A stretch of DNA of 64,000 nt from Roseinatronobacter bogoriensis DSM 18756 (GTDB lineage: Bacteria > Pseudomonadota > Alphaproteobacteria > Rhodobacterales > Rhodobacteraceae), in the NCBI RefSeq assembly GCF_004366635.1, contig NZ_SORN01000001.1, positions 882,435 through 946,434 of the forward strand. Direction: 5' to 3'. Positions 34,457-43,031 of the stretch are shown piece by piece. Every line of letters starts with the position of its first letter. The first letter of the stretch is position 1. The position numbers and the translations under genes are program-made. The notes below the pieces were generated by a model. It made no database searches, was not told the origin of the DNA, and saw only the letters and a program-made list of their open reading frames with translations.

Positions 34457-36052
34457 TTAGGCTACATCAAACACAAGCGGGCGCACTTGCTGGAACAAGC
34501 CGGTTGCGCGCAGCTTTTCCAGCACCGCTTCGGGGGCCGGCGCGTCCAGATACAGAAGCGCGATTGCATCCTTGCCCGCCTCGGACCGGCCCAAGGTGAA
34601 GTTGGCGATGTTGACGCTGTTTTCGCCCATCGTCTGACCCAGCGTGCCGATGATGCCGGGCGTGTCTTCATTCGTGGTGTACAGCATGTGTTGGCCCACC
34701 TCGGCGTCGATGGTGATGCCCTTGATCTGGATGAAGCGCGGCTTGCCATCCGAGAAGACAGTGCCTGCAATCGACCGCTCGCGCGTGTCGGTGACCACGG
34801 TCAGTTTGATATAGGCGTCAAACACCCCCGATTTCGCTTGTGTCGTTGTCGAAATCTGGACGCCGCGTTCTTTTGCGACCACGGGGGCAGACACCATGTT
34901 CACATCGGGGTTGGTGGCCTTCATGATGCCTGCGATCACGCCGCAGCCCAGCGCGTCAAGGTTCATTTCCGCGACCTTGCCATCATAGAGGATATTGATG
35001 GCCTTGATCGGTTCATCCGTCATCTGGCCTGCAAATGCGCCCAGATGTGCGGCCAGTTTCAGCCACGGCCCCATGATCCGCGCTTCCTCGGCAGTGACTG
35101 ATGGCATGTTGAGCGCGTTTTGCACGGCGCCCGACAGCAGGTAATCCGACATTTGCTCGGCAACCTGCAAGGCAACATTTTCCTGCGCCTCGGTGGTGGA
35201 TGCGCCCAGATGCGGGGTGACGACCACATTTGGCAGGCCGAAAAGCGGGCTTTCAGTGGCGGGTTCAACGGCGAACACATCCAAGGCGGCGCCTGCGACA
35301 TGGCCGGATTTCAGCGCTTCGGCCAGCGCATCTTCGTCGATCAGACCACCGCGTGCACAATTGACGATCCGTACGCCTTTTTTCGTCTTGGCCAGATTTT
35401 CCGCCGAGAGGATGTTGCGCGTTTTGTCGGTCAGCGGCACATGCAGGGTGATGAAATCGGCCCGCGCCAGAAGTGTGTCCAGATCGACCTTGGTGACGCC
35501 CAGTTTGGTCGCGCGCTCTTCGCTCAGGAACGGGTCATAGGCCACGACCTTCATCTTCAGCCCCAGCGCACGGTCGCAGACAATACCGCCGATATTGCCA
35601 GCCCCGATCACACCCAGCGTCTTGGCCGTCAACTCAACCCCCATGAAGCGCGACTTTTCCCATTTACCTGCATGGGTCGAGGCATTGGCTTCGGGGATCT
35701 GGCGCGCCACGGCCATCATCAGCGAGATGGCATGTTCTGCGGTCGTTACCGAATTGCCGAAAGGCGTGTTCATCACGATCACCCCTTTTTTCGACGCGGC
35801 GGGAATATCGACATTGTCCACGCCAATGCCCGCGCGGCCCACGACTTTCAGGTTGGTGGCGGCTTCGAGGATCTTTTCGGTCACCTTGGTGGCCGACCGG
35901 ATGGCAAGCCCGTCATATTGCCCGATCACTTCGCGCAGCTTGTCTTTGTCCTTGCCAATGGACGGGTCAAAGGTGACATCAATTCCGCGATCGCGGAAAA
36001 TTTGAACGGCGGTTTCAGAGAGTTTGTCGGATACGAGAACTTTGGGTGCCAT
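34457..36052 (-). CDS. serA: D-3-phosphoglycerate dehydrogenase
   Basis: This 531-residue enzyme performs the first step of serine synthesis. It is the long form with a substrate domain, an NAD-binding domain (GVIGAGNIGGIVCDRALGLK near residue 150), an intervening domain and a C-terminal ACT domain (TPGIIGTLGQTMGENSVNIA). The catalytic region shows NCARGGLIDEDALAEAL and TPHLGASTTEAQENVA with the active-site His. The start has AAGGAG upstream. It follows serC by 66 bases in the same operon. The ACT domain suggests feedback control by serine (family knowledge). Confidence 0.97.
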   Translation of the reverse strand: MAPKVLVSDKLSETAVQIFRDRGIDVTFDPSIGKDKDKLREVIGQYDGLAIRSATKVTEKILEAATNLKVVGRAGIGVDNVDIPAASKKGVIVMNTPFGNSVTTAEHAISLMMAVARQIPEANASTHAGKWEKSRFMGVELTAKTLGVIGAGNIGGIVCDRALGLKMKVVAYDPFLSEERATKLGVTKVDLDTLLARADFITLHVPLTDKTRNILSAENLAKTKKGVRIVNCARGGLIDEDALAEALKSGHVAGAALDVFAVEPATESPLFGLPNVVVTPHLGASTTEAQENVALQVAEQMSDYLLSGAVQNALNMPSVTAEEARIMGPWLKLAAHLGAFAGQMTDEPIKAINILYDGKVAEMNLDALGCGVIAGIMKATNPDVNMVSAPVVAKERGVQISTTTQAKSGVFDAYIKLTVVTDTRERSIAGTVFSDGKPRFIQIKGITIDAEVGQHMLYTTNEDTPGIIGTLGQTMGENSVNIANFTLGRSEAGKDAIALLYLDAPAPEAVLEKLRATGLFQQVRPLVFDVA

Positions 36053-36118
36053 TGATGTGGCTCCTTGAATGAAAGACTTGGGGAAAAGGGGCGGGGGTGG
36101 CCCGCCACTGAAGGGTGT

Positions 36119-37276
36119 TCAGGCTGCGTCAGCGAGTGCCGCGCGCTCGGCATGATAGCCCCAGTCCAGCCAGGGCATCAGCGCTGCGATATCCGCAGTC
36201 TCGACCGTGGCCCCGCACCAGATGCGCAGGCCCGCGGGCGCATCGCGATATGCGCCAATGTCCAATGCGACACCTTCCGCCTCAAGCCGTTTTGCAACGG
36301 CCTTGGCAAACGCTGCGCCATCGGCAATGCCGGGGTCTGTGAATTTCAGGCAAACGCTGGTGGTGGAGGCTGTGGCCGGGTCTTCGGCCAGATTGGCGAT
36401 CCAGTCATGTGTCGCGCAGAACTGCGCGATCACATCGGCATTGGCATCGCACCGCGCGATAAGCGCTGGCAGTCCGCCAATCTCGCGCGCCCAATCCAGC
36501 GCGACAAGGTAATCTTCCACCGCCAGCATGGACGGGGTGTTGATCGTCTCACCCTTGAAAATTCCCTCGATCAGCTTGCCGCCTTTGGTCATGCGGAAAA
36601 TCTTGGGCAGGGGCCAGGGCGGGGTGTAGTTTTCCAGCCGTTCCACTGCGCGCGGTGACAGGATCAGCATGCCATGCGCCGCTTCGCCGCCCATCACCTT
36701 TTGCCAGGAAAAGGTCACCACATCCAGTTTGTCCCAGGGCAGGTCCATCGCGAAGGCCGCCGATGTGGCGTCGCAGATGGTCAGGCCCGCGCGGTCATCC
36801 GGGATCATGTCGCCATTGGGCATACGCACGCCCGATGTGGTGCCATTCCATGTGAAGACAACATCCGTGTCATAGTCGATGCTGGCCATATCGACGATCT
36901 GGCCATAATCGGCGGTCTTTACCTCGGCATCAAGTCTCAGTTGTTTCACCGCATCCGTGACCCAGCCTGCGCCAAAGCTCTCCCATGCAACCATTGTGGT
37001 CTTGCGCGCACCCAAGAGCGACCACATCGCCATTTCCACGGCACCCGTGTCGGATGCCGGCACAATGCCGATGCGATAGTCTGCGGGCACGCCCAGAATT
37101 TCGCGTGTTCCGTCTATTGCGGCTTTCAGTTTCGCTTTGCCCACAGCGGCACGGTGCGAGCGGCCAAGGGGCGCATCAGCAAGCTTTGCCAATTCAAATG
37201 TGGGGATTTTGGCGCAAGGGCCAGAAGAAAAGCGCGGATTGGCCGGGCGCTTTGCCGGTTGAGCAGGTATAGACAT
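36119..37276 (-). CDS. serC: Phosphoserine aminotransferase
   Basis: This 385-residue PLP enzyme catalyses the second step of serine synthesis. It is the alphaproteobacterial/archaeal-type form, starting ANPRFSSGPCAK. The PLP Lys is in TFSWQKVMGGEAAHG near residue 198. FTWNGTTSGVRMP lies near residue 145. It is the first gene of a serC-serA operon and is preceded by a structured leader whose hairpins face the ribosome site. Divergent serB completes the pathway. Confidence 0.96.
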   Translation of the reverse strand: MSIPAQPAKRPANPRFSSGPCAKIPTFELAKLADAPLGRSHRAAVGKAKLKAAIDGTREILGVPADYRIGIVPASDTGAVEMAMWSLLGARKTTMVAWESFGAGWVTDAVKQLRLDAEVKTADYGQIVDMASIDYDTDVVFTWNGTTSGVRMPNGDMIPDDRAGLTICDATSAAFAMDLPWDKLDVVTFSWQKVMGGEAAHGMLILSPRAVERLENYTPPWPLPKIFRMTKGGKLIEGIFKGETINTPSMLAVEDYLVALDWAREIGGLPALIARCDANADVIAQFCATHDWIANLAEDPATASTTSVCLKFTDPGIADGAAFAKAVAKRLEAEGVALDIGAYRDAPAGLRIWCGATVETADIAALMPWLDWGYHAERAALADAA

Positions 37277-37281
37277 GGTAT

Positions 37282-37326
37282 CCTTCCAGATAAATGCCCT
37301 TCGTTGGGGAAGGGTGTCCCAACACC
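37282..37326 (-). promoter_or_regulatory. Structured serC leader that may control the ribosome site
   Basis: Directly upstream of serC on the minus strand are two hairpins. The first is GGTGT-TGGG-ACACC (37326-37313). The second is CCCTTC-CCCAAC-GAAGGG (37314-37297), overlapping it by two bases. The two loops (TGGG and CCCA) are complementary and could kiss. CCTTCC of the second hairpin is also complementary to the ribosome site GGAAGG (37287-37282), so the site could be exposed or hidden. This fits the serC leader RNA reported for alphaproteobacteria, whose last stem overlaps the ribosome site; the match is made from memory. Confidence 0.6.
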
Positions 37327-37442
37327 GCGTCTACGGCGCAATCCGGACTGGCACAAGATGGAAAATTGCACTAGAGCGCCGCTTGAGCGTGCAAAAACGA
37401 CGCAGCCTGTTCACCATAGGAAACTTGCCCGGACCCGTGCCC

Positions 37443-38318
37443 ATGTATGTCGCCACCCTGCTGACCAACCCCGCCACACCGAAGCTGGACGCCACCACTG
37501 TCGAGGCGCTGCGCAATGCCTGGGGCGGAGGGGAGGCCATTTGGCTGAACCCCGGTGTCGCGGCCGAATTCTCCCTGGCGGCCATGCCGGGCAACCTGTG
37601 GGCGGTCTGGCAGGACTTGCAGCCGCTGGGCATTGATCTGGCGGTTCAGGCGGCAGATGGGCGGCGCAAGCAAATGTTGCTGGCGGATATGGACAGCACC
37701 ATGATCGGGCAGGAATGTATTGATGAACTGGCCGATGAGGCGGGTGTCGGGGCCTATGTCGCAGGGATCACCGCGCGCGCGATGAATGGCGAGTTGGATT
37801 TTGAAGATGCTTTGCGCGAACGCGTGGCGCTGCTGAAAGGGCTGGATGCCAGCGTGATTGCCAAGGTTCTGGAAACGCGAATCACCTTCACCCCCGGCGG
37901 GCGCGAATTGATTGCCACCATGAAAGCCAATGGCGGATATGCCGCGCTGGTTTCGGGCGGATTTACGGCCTTTACCACACATGTCGCGCAGGCGCTGGGG
38001 TTCGACCTGCACCGCGCCAACACGCTGCATATTGAGGCAGGCAAATTGACCGGCACCGTGGCAGAGCCGATTCTGGGGCGCGAGGCCAAGGTAGATGCGC
38101 TGAACACGATCAGTGCAGAGCTTGGGCTTGGCCCGGCCAATGTGATGGCGGTAGGCGATGGGGCGAATGATCTGGGCATGCTGTCGCGCGCAGGCGCCGG
38201 TGTTGCCCTGCACGCCAAACCCAGTGTCGCGGCGCAGTGTGACTTGCGGATCAATCATGGTGATCTCAGTGCGCTGTTGTATCTGCAAGGCTATGGGGTG
38301 AATGAATTCTGCGCATAA
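37443..38318 (+). CDS. serB: Phosphoserine phosphatase
   Basis: This 291-residue HAD-family enzyme removes phosphate from phosphoserine, the last step of serine synthesis. The nucleophile motif is LLADMDSTMIGQECIDELAD near residue 80. Motif II is AALVSGGFTAFT, and motif IV is VMAVGDGANDLGMLSRAG near residue 240. An N-terminal ACT-like region of about 70 residues precedes the catalytic domain. The frame is open from 37275, but the ATG at 37443 gives a proper N-terminus. It is divergent from serC, so the intergenic region should hold both promoters. Confidence 0.96.
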   Translation: MYVATLLTNPATPKLDATTVEALRNAWGGGEAIWLNPGVAAEFSLAAMPGNLWAVWQDLQPLGIDLAVQAADGRRKQMLLADMDSTMIGQECIDELADEAGVGAYVAGITARAMNGELDFEDALRERVALLKGLDASVIAKVLETRITFTPGGRELIATMKANGGYAALVSGGFTAFTTHVAQALGFDLHRANTLHIEAGKLTGTVAEPILGREAKVDALNTISAELGLGPANVMAVGDGANDLGMLSRAGAGVALHAKPSVAAQCDLRINHGDLSALLYLQGYGVNEFCA

Positions 38319-38432
38319 GCGTGAACATGTGAAGTTTTTTGCTCTGCCTTCTGGCAGTGCGCCTTTGACTGTGGCATTCTTCGCCCAGTGTCTGGCACAA
38401 GCGGCCAAATCTGGCGCGACAGGGGAAGAAAC

Positions 38433-39596
38433 ATGCCAATAAAGAACCGATTTTCTGAAATGCTGCCTGAAATCACCGCCTGGCGGCAGGATTTTCATGC
38501 CCACCCCGAATTGTTGTTTGACTGTCATCGCACTGCGGGAATCGTTGCTGAAAAGCTGCGTGAATTCGGCTGTGATGACGTGGTCGAGGGTATCGGGCGC
38601 ACGGGCGTCGTGGGTGTAATCCACGGCAAGAAAACCGCATCAGGCCGCGTGGTTGGTTTGCGCGCAGATATGGATGCGCTGCCAATCCATGAGGCGACCG
38701 GGGTCGCGCATGCCTCGAAAGAGGCGGGCAAGATGCATGCTTGCGGCCATGACGGGCACACGGCCATGCTGTTGGGCGCAGCGAAATATCTGGCAGAGAC
38801 ACGCAATTTCGATGGCACGGTTGTCGTCATCTTCCAGCCCGCCGAAGAGGGCGGCGGCGGCGGCGACGAGATGTGCCGGGATGGAATGATGGAGCAGTTC
38901 GGCATTCAGGAAGTCTATGGAATGCACAATTGGCCAGGCACGCCAGCCGGTGAATTCGCGATCCGTCCGGGCGCGTTTTTCGCAGCGACCGACCAGTTCG
39001 AAATTGCAGTCGAGGGGCGCGGGGGCCATGCTGCGAAGCCGCATCAATGCGTTGATACAACCGTTGCTGCTGCACATCTGGTCGTCGCGATGCAAAGCAT
39101 CGTCAGCCGCAATGCCGACCCGACGATGGAAATAGTGGTATCAGTCACCTCTTTCGTGACCGAGTCGCAGGCTTTCAATGTCATTCCCCAGCATGTGACG
39201 CTGCGCGGCACTGTGCGCACGCTCAGCCAGGAAATGCGCGATCTGGCAGAGGTGCGGATCAAGGCGCTGGCCGAACATACCGCGGCTGCATTCGGGGCCA
39301 AGGCGCATGTGGATTACCGGCGCGGTTATCCGGTCATGGTCAATTCCGAAACAGAAACGGAACACGCCGCAGCGGCCGCGCGTGCAGTATCAGGCCAATG
39401 TGCCAGCGCGCCGCTGGTCATGGGCGGCGAGGATTTTGCCTATATGCTACAGGAACGTCCAGGTGCTTATATTCTTGTCGGGAATGGTGACACCGCCGAT
39501 GTGCACAACCCGGCCTATGACTTCAATGACTCGGTCATTCCCGCCGGATGCAGCTTCTGGGTGGAATTGGCAGAGCAGCGCATGCCCGCCGCCTGA
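38433..39596 (+). CDS. M20D amidohydrolase (hippurate hydrolase / N-acyl amino acid amidase-like)
   Basis: This 387-residue metallopeptidase shows the M20D motifs: WRQDFHAHPELLFD near the N-terminus, LRADMDALPIHE, then MHACGHDGHTAMLLGAAKYL near residue 105. The metal ligands continue with QPAEEGGGGGDEM. MGGEDFAYMLQERPGAY carries the last conserved block. Members cleave hippurate, N-acetyl amino acids or IAA conjugates, and the substrate is not evident here. The ATG at 38433 has AGGGGAAG upstream. A strong terminator follows the stop. Confidence 0.92.
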   Translation: MPIKNRFSEMLPEITAWRQDFHAHPELLFDCHRTAGIVAEKLREFGCDDVVEGIGRTGVVGVIHGKKTASGRVVGLRADMDALPIHEATGVAHASKEAGKMHACGHDGHTAMLLGAAKYLAETRNFDGTVVVIFQPAEEGGGGGDEMCRDGMMEQFGIQEVYGMHNWPGTPAGEFAIRPGAFFAATDQFEIAVEGRGGHAAKPHQCVDTTVAAAHLVVAMQSIVSRNADPTMEIVVSVTSFVTESQAFNVIPQHVTLRGTVRTLSQEMRDLAEVRIKALAEHTAAAFGAKAHVDYRRGYPVMVNSETETEHAAAAARAVSGQCASAPLVMGGEDFAYMLQERPGAYILVGNGDTADVHNPAYDFNDSVIPAGCSFWVELAEQRMPAA

Positions 39597-39612
39597 TAAT
39601 CGATCCAACAAT

Positions 39613-39644
39613 AAAAAAAAGCCCCGGATTTTCCGGGGCTTTTT
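39613..39644. terminator. Strong bidirectional intrinsic terminator
   Basis: An 8-bp GC-rich stem (GCCCCGGA at 39621-39628 with TCCGGGGC at 39632-39639) has a TTT loop. It is flanked by eight A residues on the left and five T residues on the right. It works on paper in both directions, ending the M20 gene (plus) and the glycine-zipper lipoprotein gene (minus). Confidence 0.93.
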
Positions 39645-39663
39645 CTATGCTATTTCGCGTCGA

Positions 39664-39936
39664 TCAGGGGCATGCTGCCTCGTAATAGGTGCCGTCACCG
39701 CGCGCATAGGCACAGCGGCCAGTGCGGGTGTTCTGCGCCAGCAATGTCCCTGCTGCAGCGCCAGCAACCGTTGTCAGAATGGTCCAGTTCGTGTTGGCAC
39801 CAAGCAGGTTACCTACAGCCAGACCACCTGCTGCGCCCGCAACGCCGCCAACCACGCTGCGTTCTGTCTGGGTCATCTGACACCCTGCTAGGGTCAGCGC
39901 CGCGGCAAGTACGGTAATGGGGAAAAGCTTTCTCAT
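39664..39936 (-). CDS. Glycine-zipper lipoprotein
   Basis: This 90-residue protein has a lipoprotein signal (MRKLFPITVLAAALTLAGCQ, lipobox LAGC). A glycine-zipper 2TM-like segment follows (VVGGVAGAAGGLAVGNLLGA and VAGAAAGTLLAQNT), and then a short tail with two Cys residues (GRCAYARG and EAACP). Such small outer-membrane lipoproteins are related to the SlyB/17-kDa antigen group. The ATG at 39936 is chosen because it starts the signal peptide. The gene shares a terminator with the convergent M20 gene. The function is unknown. Confidence 0.85.
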   Translation of the reverse strand: MRKLFPITVLAAALTLAGCQMTQTERSVVGGVAGAAGGLAVGNLLGANTNWTILTTVAGAAAGTLLAQNTRTGRCAYARGDGTYYEAACP

Positions 39937-40151
39937 GTTCACTCCTTTCGGGCTAGGCCCATCTCCTCTATGGCCCCACATTAACAGATTCTTGCCGTCT
40001 GTCACATCTTGTTCGGATCATGGGCGAATTCTCTCCTATGCCAAGCTGATGATTTGGCGAAAGATTGCTGCAATCACAGCGCCCTCGGGTCGGGGTTTGG
40101 GCATCATATATCCAGCAGCGCAGACGGGTGGATGGCGATGTGATAAGCGAT

Positions 40152-40808
40152 TTACTGAAGCGCTACGTCTATATGAAAGGATGTGCTGCGTTCGCTAAGC
40201 GACACATAGCACCCTTGCGCGGCAATCTCTGCGCCTGTCACGGCAAAATGGACTTTGGCTGACGTCATCTCGCCAATCGCGCCACCATTTCCCAGCGCTT
40301 CCCAGAGAGTGTCTTCTATCCGCATACGTTGCGAGTGGGCAACAAGCTGCACGCCGGTTGGGGTTGTGCTTATCTCTATCTCGCCGCCCCAGGGAATTGT
40401 TGATTCCAGACACATCAGCAACAGGAAAACCAGTTTGACCTGTTTCCGCGACAGTTCGGAGTCACAGGCCCATATGACTTTGTGTTTCTGATGCGCTTGC
40501 AAGGCATCCAGAATGGATACAACCTCGGCGCGCGATATCGACTGTCCGGAAGATACGGTGCCAAAGGCGATGCGGTAATATCGCAACCGGGCATTCGCAT
40601 TCTCTGTGCTTTCCGCGACCAGTGACAGCTCTGCCCCTTGTCCTTGTGGCGAGAGTTGCATCAACTCGAGGCCGTTGCCAATTGCACCAAGCGGGCTGAC
40701 CAGATCATGGCAAATCCGGGATGCGACCATCGCAGCCAAGTTAGGAATTGTGTTTCCAGTTTGCTCTGTGAAGCGCGCGGCGTTAAAAGTGGCACTATGA
40801 GCCATCAT
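40152..40808 (-). CDS. chpT: ChpT histidine phosphotransferase
   Basis: This 218-residue protein is the ChpT-type phosphotransferase that carries phosphate from CckA to CtrA and CpdR. The phospho-accepting His is in ASRICHDLVSPLGAIGNGLE near residue 34. A degenerate histidine-kinase-like ATPase domain follows (no clear N or G boxes), as expected for ChpT. The start at 40808 overlaps the start of the divergent DUF3553 gene by 12 bases. Met 28 is a possible alternative start that would avoid this. In Rhodobacterales the phosphorelay controls motility and gene-transfer functions (established for relatives). Confidence 0.88.
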   Translation of the reverse strand: MMAHSATFNAARFTEQTGNTIPNLAAMVASRICHDLVSPLGAIGNGLELMQLSPQGQGAELSLVAESTENANARLRYYRIAFGTVSSGQSISRAEVVSILDALQAHQKHKVIWACDSELSRKQVKLVFLLLMCLESTIPWGGEIEISTTPTGVQLVAHSQRMRIEDTLWEALGNGGAIGEMTSAKVHFAVTGAEIAAQGCYVSLSERSTSFHIDVALQ

Positions 40809-40979
40809 CTACTAATTCCCGGAATGCTTGTGCGCCATCCCCAGTATCCAGAATGGGGGATTGGGCAGGTTCAATCATGTATTGGCGAAATGGTTACGGT
40901 CAGTTTTGTCGAAATGGGTAAACAGGTAATTAACGGGTCGAAAATCTCACTTGTTATTGTTCATAACGACGAGGCGTAG
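40797..40979 (+). CDS. DUF3553 small protein
   Basis: This 60-residue protein matches DUF3553: MLVRHPQYPEWGIGQVQS near the N-terminus, then GEMVTVSFVEMGKQVING. The fold resembles an SH3-like barrel of the type seen in nucleic-acid-binding modules, but the function is unknown. Its ATG at 40797 lies 12 bases inside the start of the divergent chpT gene. The ornithine-lipid genes follow about 120 bases downstream on the same strand. Confidence 0.85.
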   Translation: MSHHLLIPGMLVRHPQYPEWGIGQVQSCIGEMVTVSFVEMGKQVINGSKISLVIVHNDEA

Positions 40980-41097
40980 ATTTCACAACTTTTACGTGCA
41001 AGCAAGTTCACTAAAGAGAGAATCTGAGGCAAAAATGTTCAGCTTTGGCGCTTCTGGGTGAAATTGATACGCGAAAGATACAGGAGACATGATTTAG

Positions 41098-41901
41098 ATG
41101 AGCTTGGTGGGACCGGGTGCCGGGCAATCCTGTCGGTTGGCTGTGCGCCTTGCGCAGACCGAAGTAGATCTTCTGGCCGCGCAAAGGCTGCGCTACCGGG
41201 TGTTCATAGAGGAAATGGGTGGCAGCGGCACGCTTGTCGATCATGACGCCAGGCTGGAACGTGACAGGTTCGACACGATCTTTGACCATCTGTTGCTGAT
41301 AGACGAGGGGCGCGATGCCGCGCAATTCGATCATGTGGTCGGGGCGTATCGTCTGTTGCCCGATACCAGATTGACGCATACGGACAGGTTCTATTGCGAC
41401 GATGAATTCGACCTGAGCCGCTTGCGTGCCTCTGGTCGCCGCTTGCTGGAACTTGGCCGGTCCTGCATTGACCCGCTTTACCGGGGGGGAACCGGGATGC
41501 TGCAACTCTGGCAGGGGCTGGCGCAATATGTCATCCGGCATGACATCGAGATTCTGTTCGGCGCGGCCAGTTTTCACGGCGATGATCCGCAGCGTTGGGC
41601 GCAATCGCTTGGCTGGCTTCACCACCACCATCTTGCCCCGGCCGAAATTCGTGTGCGTGCGCGTCAAGAAAACGGGTTTTCACCCATGGCCGCTGACCTG
41701 CTGGACCGAAGGACTGCCTTGATGCAGATGCCCTCGCTCATTCGGGCGTATCTGCGTCTTGGCGGGGGGATAGGTGAGGGGGTGTATCTGGACCCGGAGT
41801 TTCGCACAACTGATGTCTGTATCATTCTCGATACTGCCCGCATGTCGGCCCAAGCACGGGAATTCGCGGCACGTTCGGGGGATGGGGGCAGCCTGCTGTG
41901 A
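41098..41901 (+). CDS. olsB: OlsB ornithine-lipid acyltransferase (GNAT fold)
   Basis: This 267-residue protein matches OlsB, which adds a 3-hydroxyacyl chain to the alpha-amino group of ornithine to give lyso-ornithine lipid. Motifs are AAQRLRYRVFIEEMG near residue 26, FDHVVGAYRLLPDT, ELGRSCIDPLYRGG, and ILFGAASFHGDDP, with the C-terminal GVYLDPEFRTTDVCIILDT. The ATG has AGGAGA upstream. The stop overlaps the olsA GTG start by four bases. Ornithine lipids replace phospholipids under phosphate limitation in many alphaproteobacteria. Confidence 0.93.
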   Translation: MSLVGPGAGQSCRLAVRLAQTEVDLLAAQRLRYRVFIEEMGGSGTLVDHDARLERDRFDTIFDHLLLIDEGRDAAQFDHVVGAYRLLPDTRLTHTDRFYCDDEFDLSRLRASGRRLLELGRSCIDPLYRGGTGMLQLWQGLAQYVIRHDIEILFGAASFHGDDPQRWAQSLGWLHHHHLAPAEIRVRARQENGFSPMAADLLDRRTALMQMPSLIRAYLRLGGGIGEGVYLDPEFRTTDVCIILDTARMSAQAREFAARSGDGGSLL

Positions 41902-42716
41902 CCTGGACATCGGACATTCCCCCACCGCGCAGCGCCATCCGTCTGCGTGCATGGCCGCGCGTCATATGGCGCGGGGGGGCGCTGTTCATCCTAATCCTTA
42001 TGGGATTGGCGCTGAAACTGGTGCTCCGCGCTGTCGAGCGGCCCCTGTTCGGCTTGCGCCGCCCGATCACGCCCTGGATCACGCAGGCCGTCTGCCGTTT
42101 GGCGCTGGTGATTATGCGGTTGCCTTTGCATATACAGGGGCACCCCATGCGCCAGCGCGGGGCGATCGTGGCAAACCATGCGTCATGGCTGGATATTTTC
42201 GTGCTGAATGCTGCCGACAGGGTATTTTTCGTCTCGAAAGCGGAAGTGGCGGATTGGCCGGGGATCGGGTGGTTGGCCCGCGCGGCCGGCACGGTTTTCA
42301 TTCGCCGCGACCGCCGCGAAGCCAGCCAACAAAAACTGCTGTTCGAGGCCCGTTTGCGCGCGGGCCACAGGCTGCTGTTTTTTCCTGAGGGCACGAGTTC
42401 GGATGCGCAGCGGGTTCTACCTTTCAAATCAACGCTTTTCGCTGCGTTCTTTGTGCCGGAATTGCGCGATATTCTGCATATTCAGCCGGTCAGTGTGACC
42501 TACCATGCCCCGCAAGGGGCCGACCCGCGTTTCTATGGGTGGTGGGGCGATATGGATTTTGCAGGGCATTTGCTGGCCGTTCTTGCCCAGCACAGGCAAG
42601 GGCGTGTTGAACTGGTGTTTCACAAACCCATCGAAGTGGCAGGCATGGCCGACCGAAAGGAAATCGCGCTGGCGACCGAAGCCGCCGTGCGCGCAGGATT
42701 TTCGGCACCTGCCTAG
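41898..42716 (+). CDS. olsA: OlsA lysophosphatidate/lyso-ornithine-lipid acyltransferase
   Basis: This 272-residue membrane acyltransferase performs the second step of ornithine-lipid synthesis. The catalytic NH(x4)D motif is VANHASWLDIFVLNA near residue 92. The other acyltransferase blocks are GTVFIRRDRRE and FFPEGTSSDAQRVLPFKST. An N-terminal membrane segment (about residues 28-50) is present. It starts at GTG, overlapping olsB. Its TAG stop (42714-42716) is part of the CTAG that begins the adjacent MITE-like element. Confidence 0.93.
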   Translation: MTWTSDIPPPRSAIRLRAWPRVIWRGGALFILILMGLALKLVLRAVERPLFGLRRPITPWITQAVCRLALVIMRLPLHIQGHPMRQRGAIVANHASWLDIFVLNAADRVFFVSKAEVADWPGIGWLARAAGTVFIRRDRREASQQKLLFEARLRAGHRLLFFPEGTSSDAQRVLPFKSTLFAAFFVPELRDILHIQPVSVTYHAPQGADPRFYGWWGDMDFAGHLLAVLAQHRQGRVELVFHKPIEVAGMADRKEIALATEAAVRAGFSAPA

Positions 42717-43031
42717 TGTTTGCCACCTGACACAAGAGACCCGATGACCGCTTGGAGGGCGTTGCGGACGGTGGATGGTTTCGAAAAGCCGCGCAGCGTC
42801 GGGCCGCGGTGCGGCGATCCACTGTTGAATCTGTAGCACTTTATGCTGGCCAAATCCTCGCAAGATCAGATCGTTGCGCAGGTGGCAGCCCAATCGCCGT
42901 GCCGTGGGGGCGGCCCGGCGATGCGCGGCGGCCTTCGGCCTTGATTCCGCGCAGCTCTATATCCGCATAGCCTTCTCTCGTAAAAGCATCGGATCGGGCG
43001 CGGGAATCTTGCGTCAGGTGGCGAACACTAG
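42713..43031. mobile_element. MITE-like element with 25-bp terminal inverted repeats and CTAG ends
   Basis: This 319-base non-coding element lies between olsA and the ThiE-like gene. Its ends are 25-bp inverted repeats (42713-42737 and 43007-43031) that match at 23 of 25 positions, each starting with CTAG on its own strand. No transposase frame is present. Both neighbouring genes end within the element ends: olsA at the left CTAG and the ThiE-like gene at the right CTAG. The interior resembles, in reverse orientation, the repeat at 30112-30350. A CTAG target is typical of IS630-type transposition, which is a possible source of mobilisation (inference). Confidence 0.85.

Noticed and set aside
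42429..42893. Open frame on the minus strand over the MITE-like element and olsA
   Set aside because: Half of it is antisense to olsA, and the shared peptide with 30 kb comes from the repeat; there is no start signal or conserved coding pattern between the copies.
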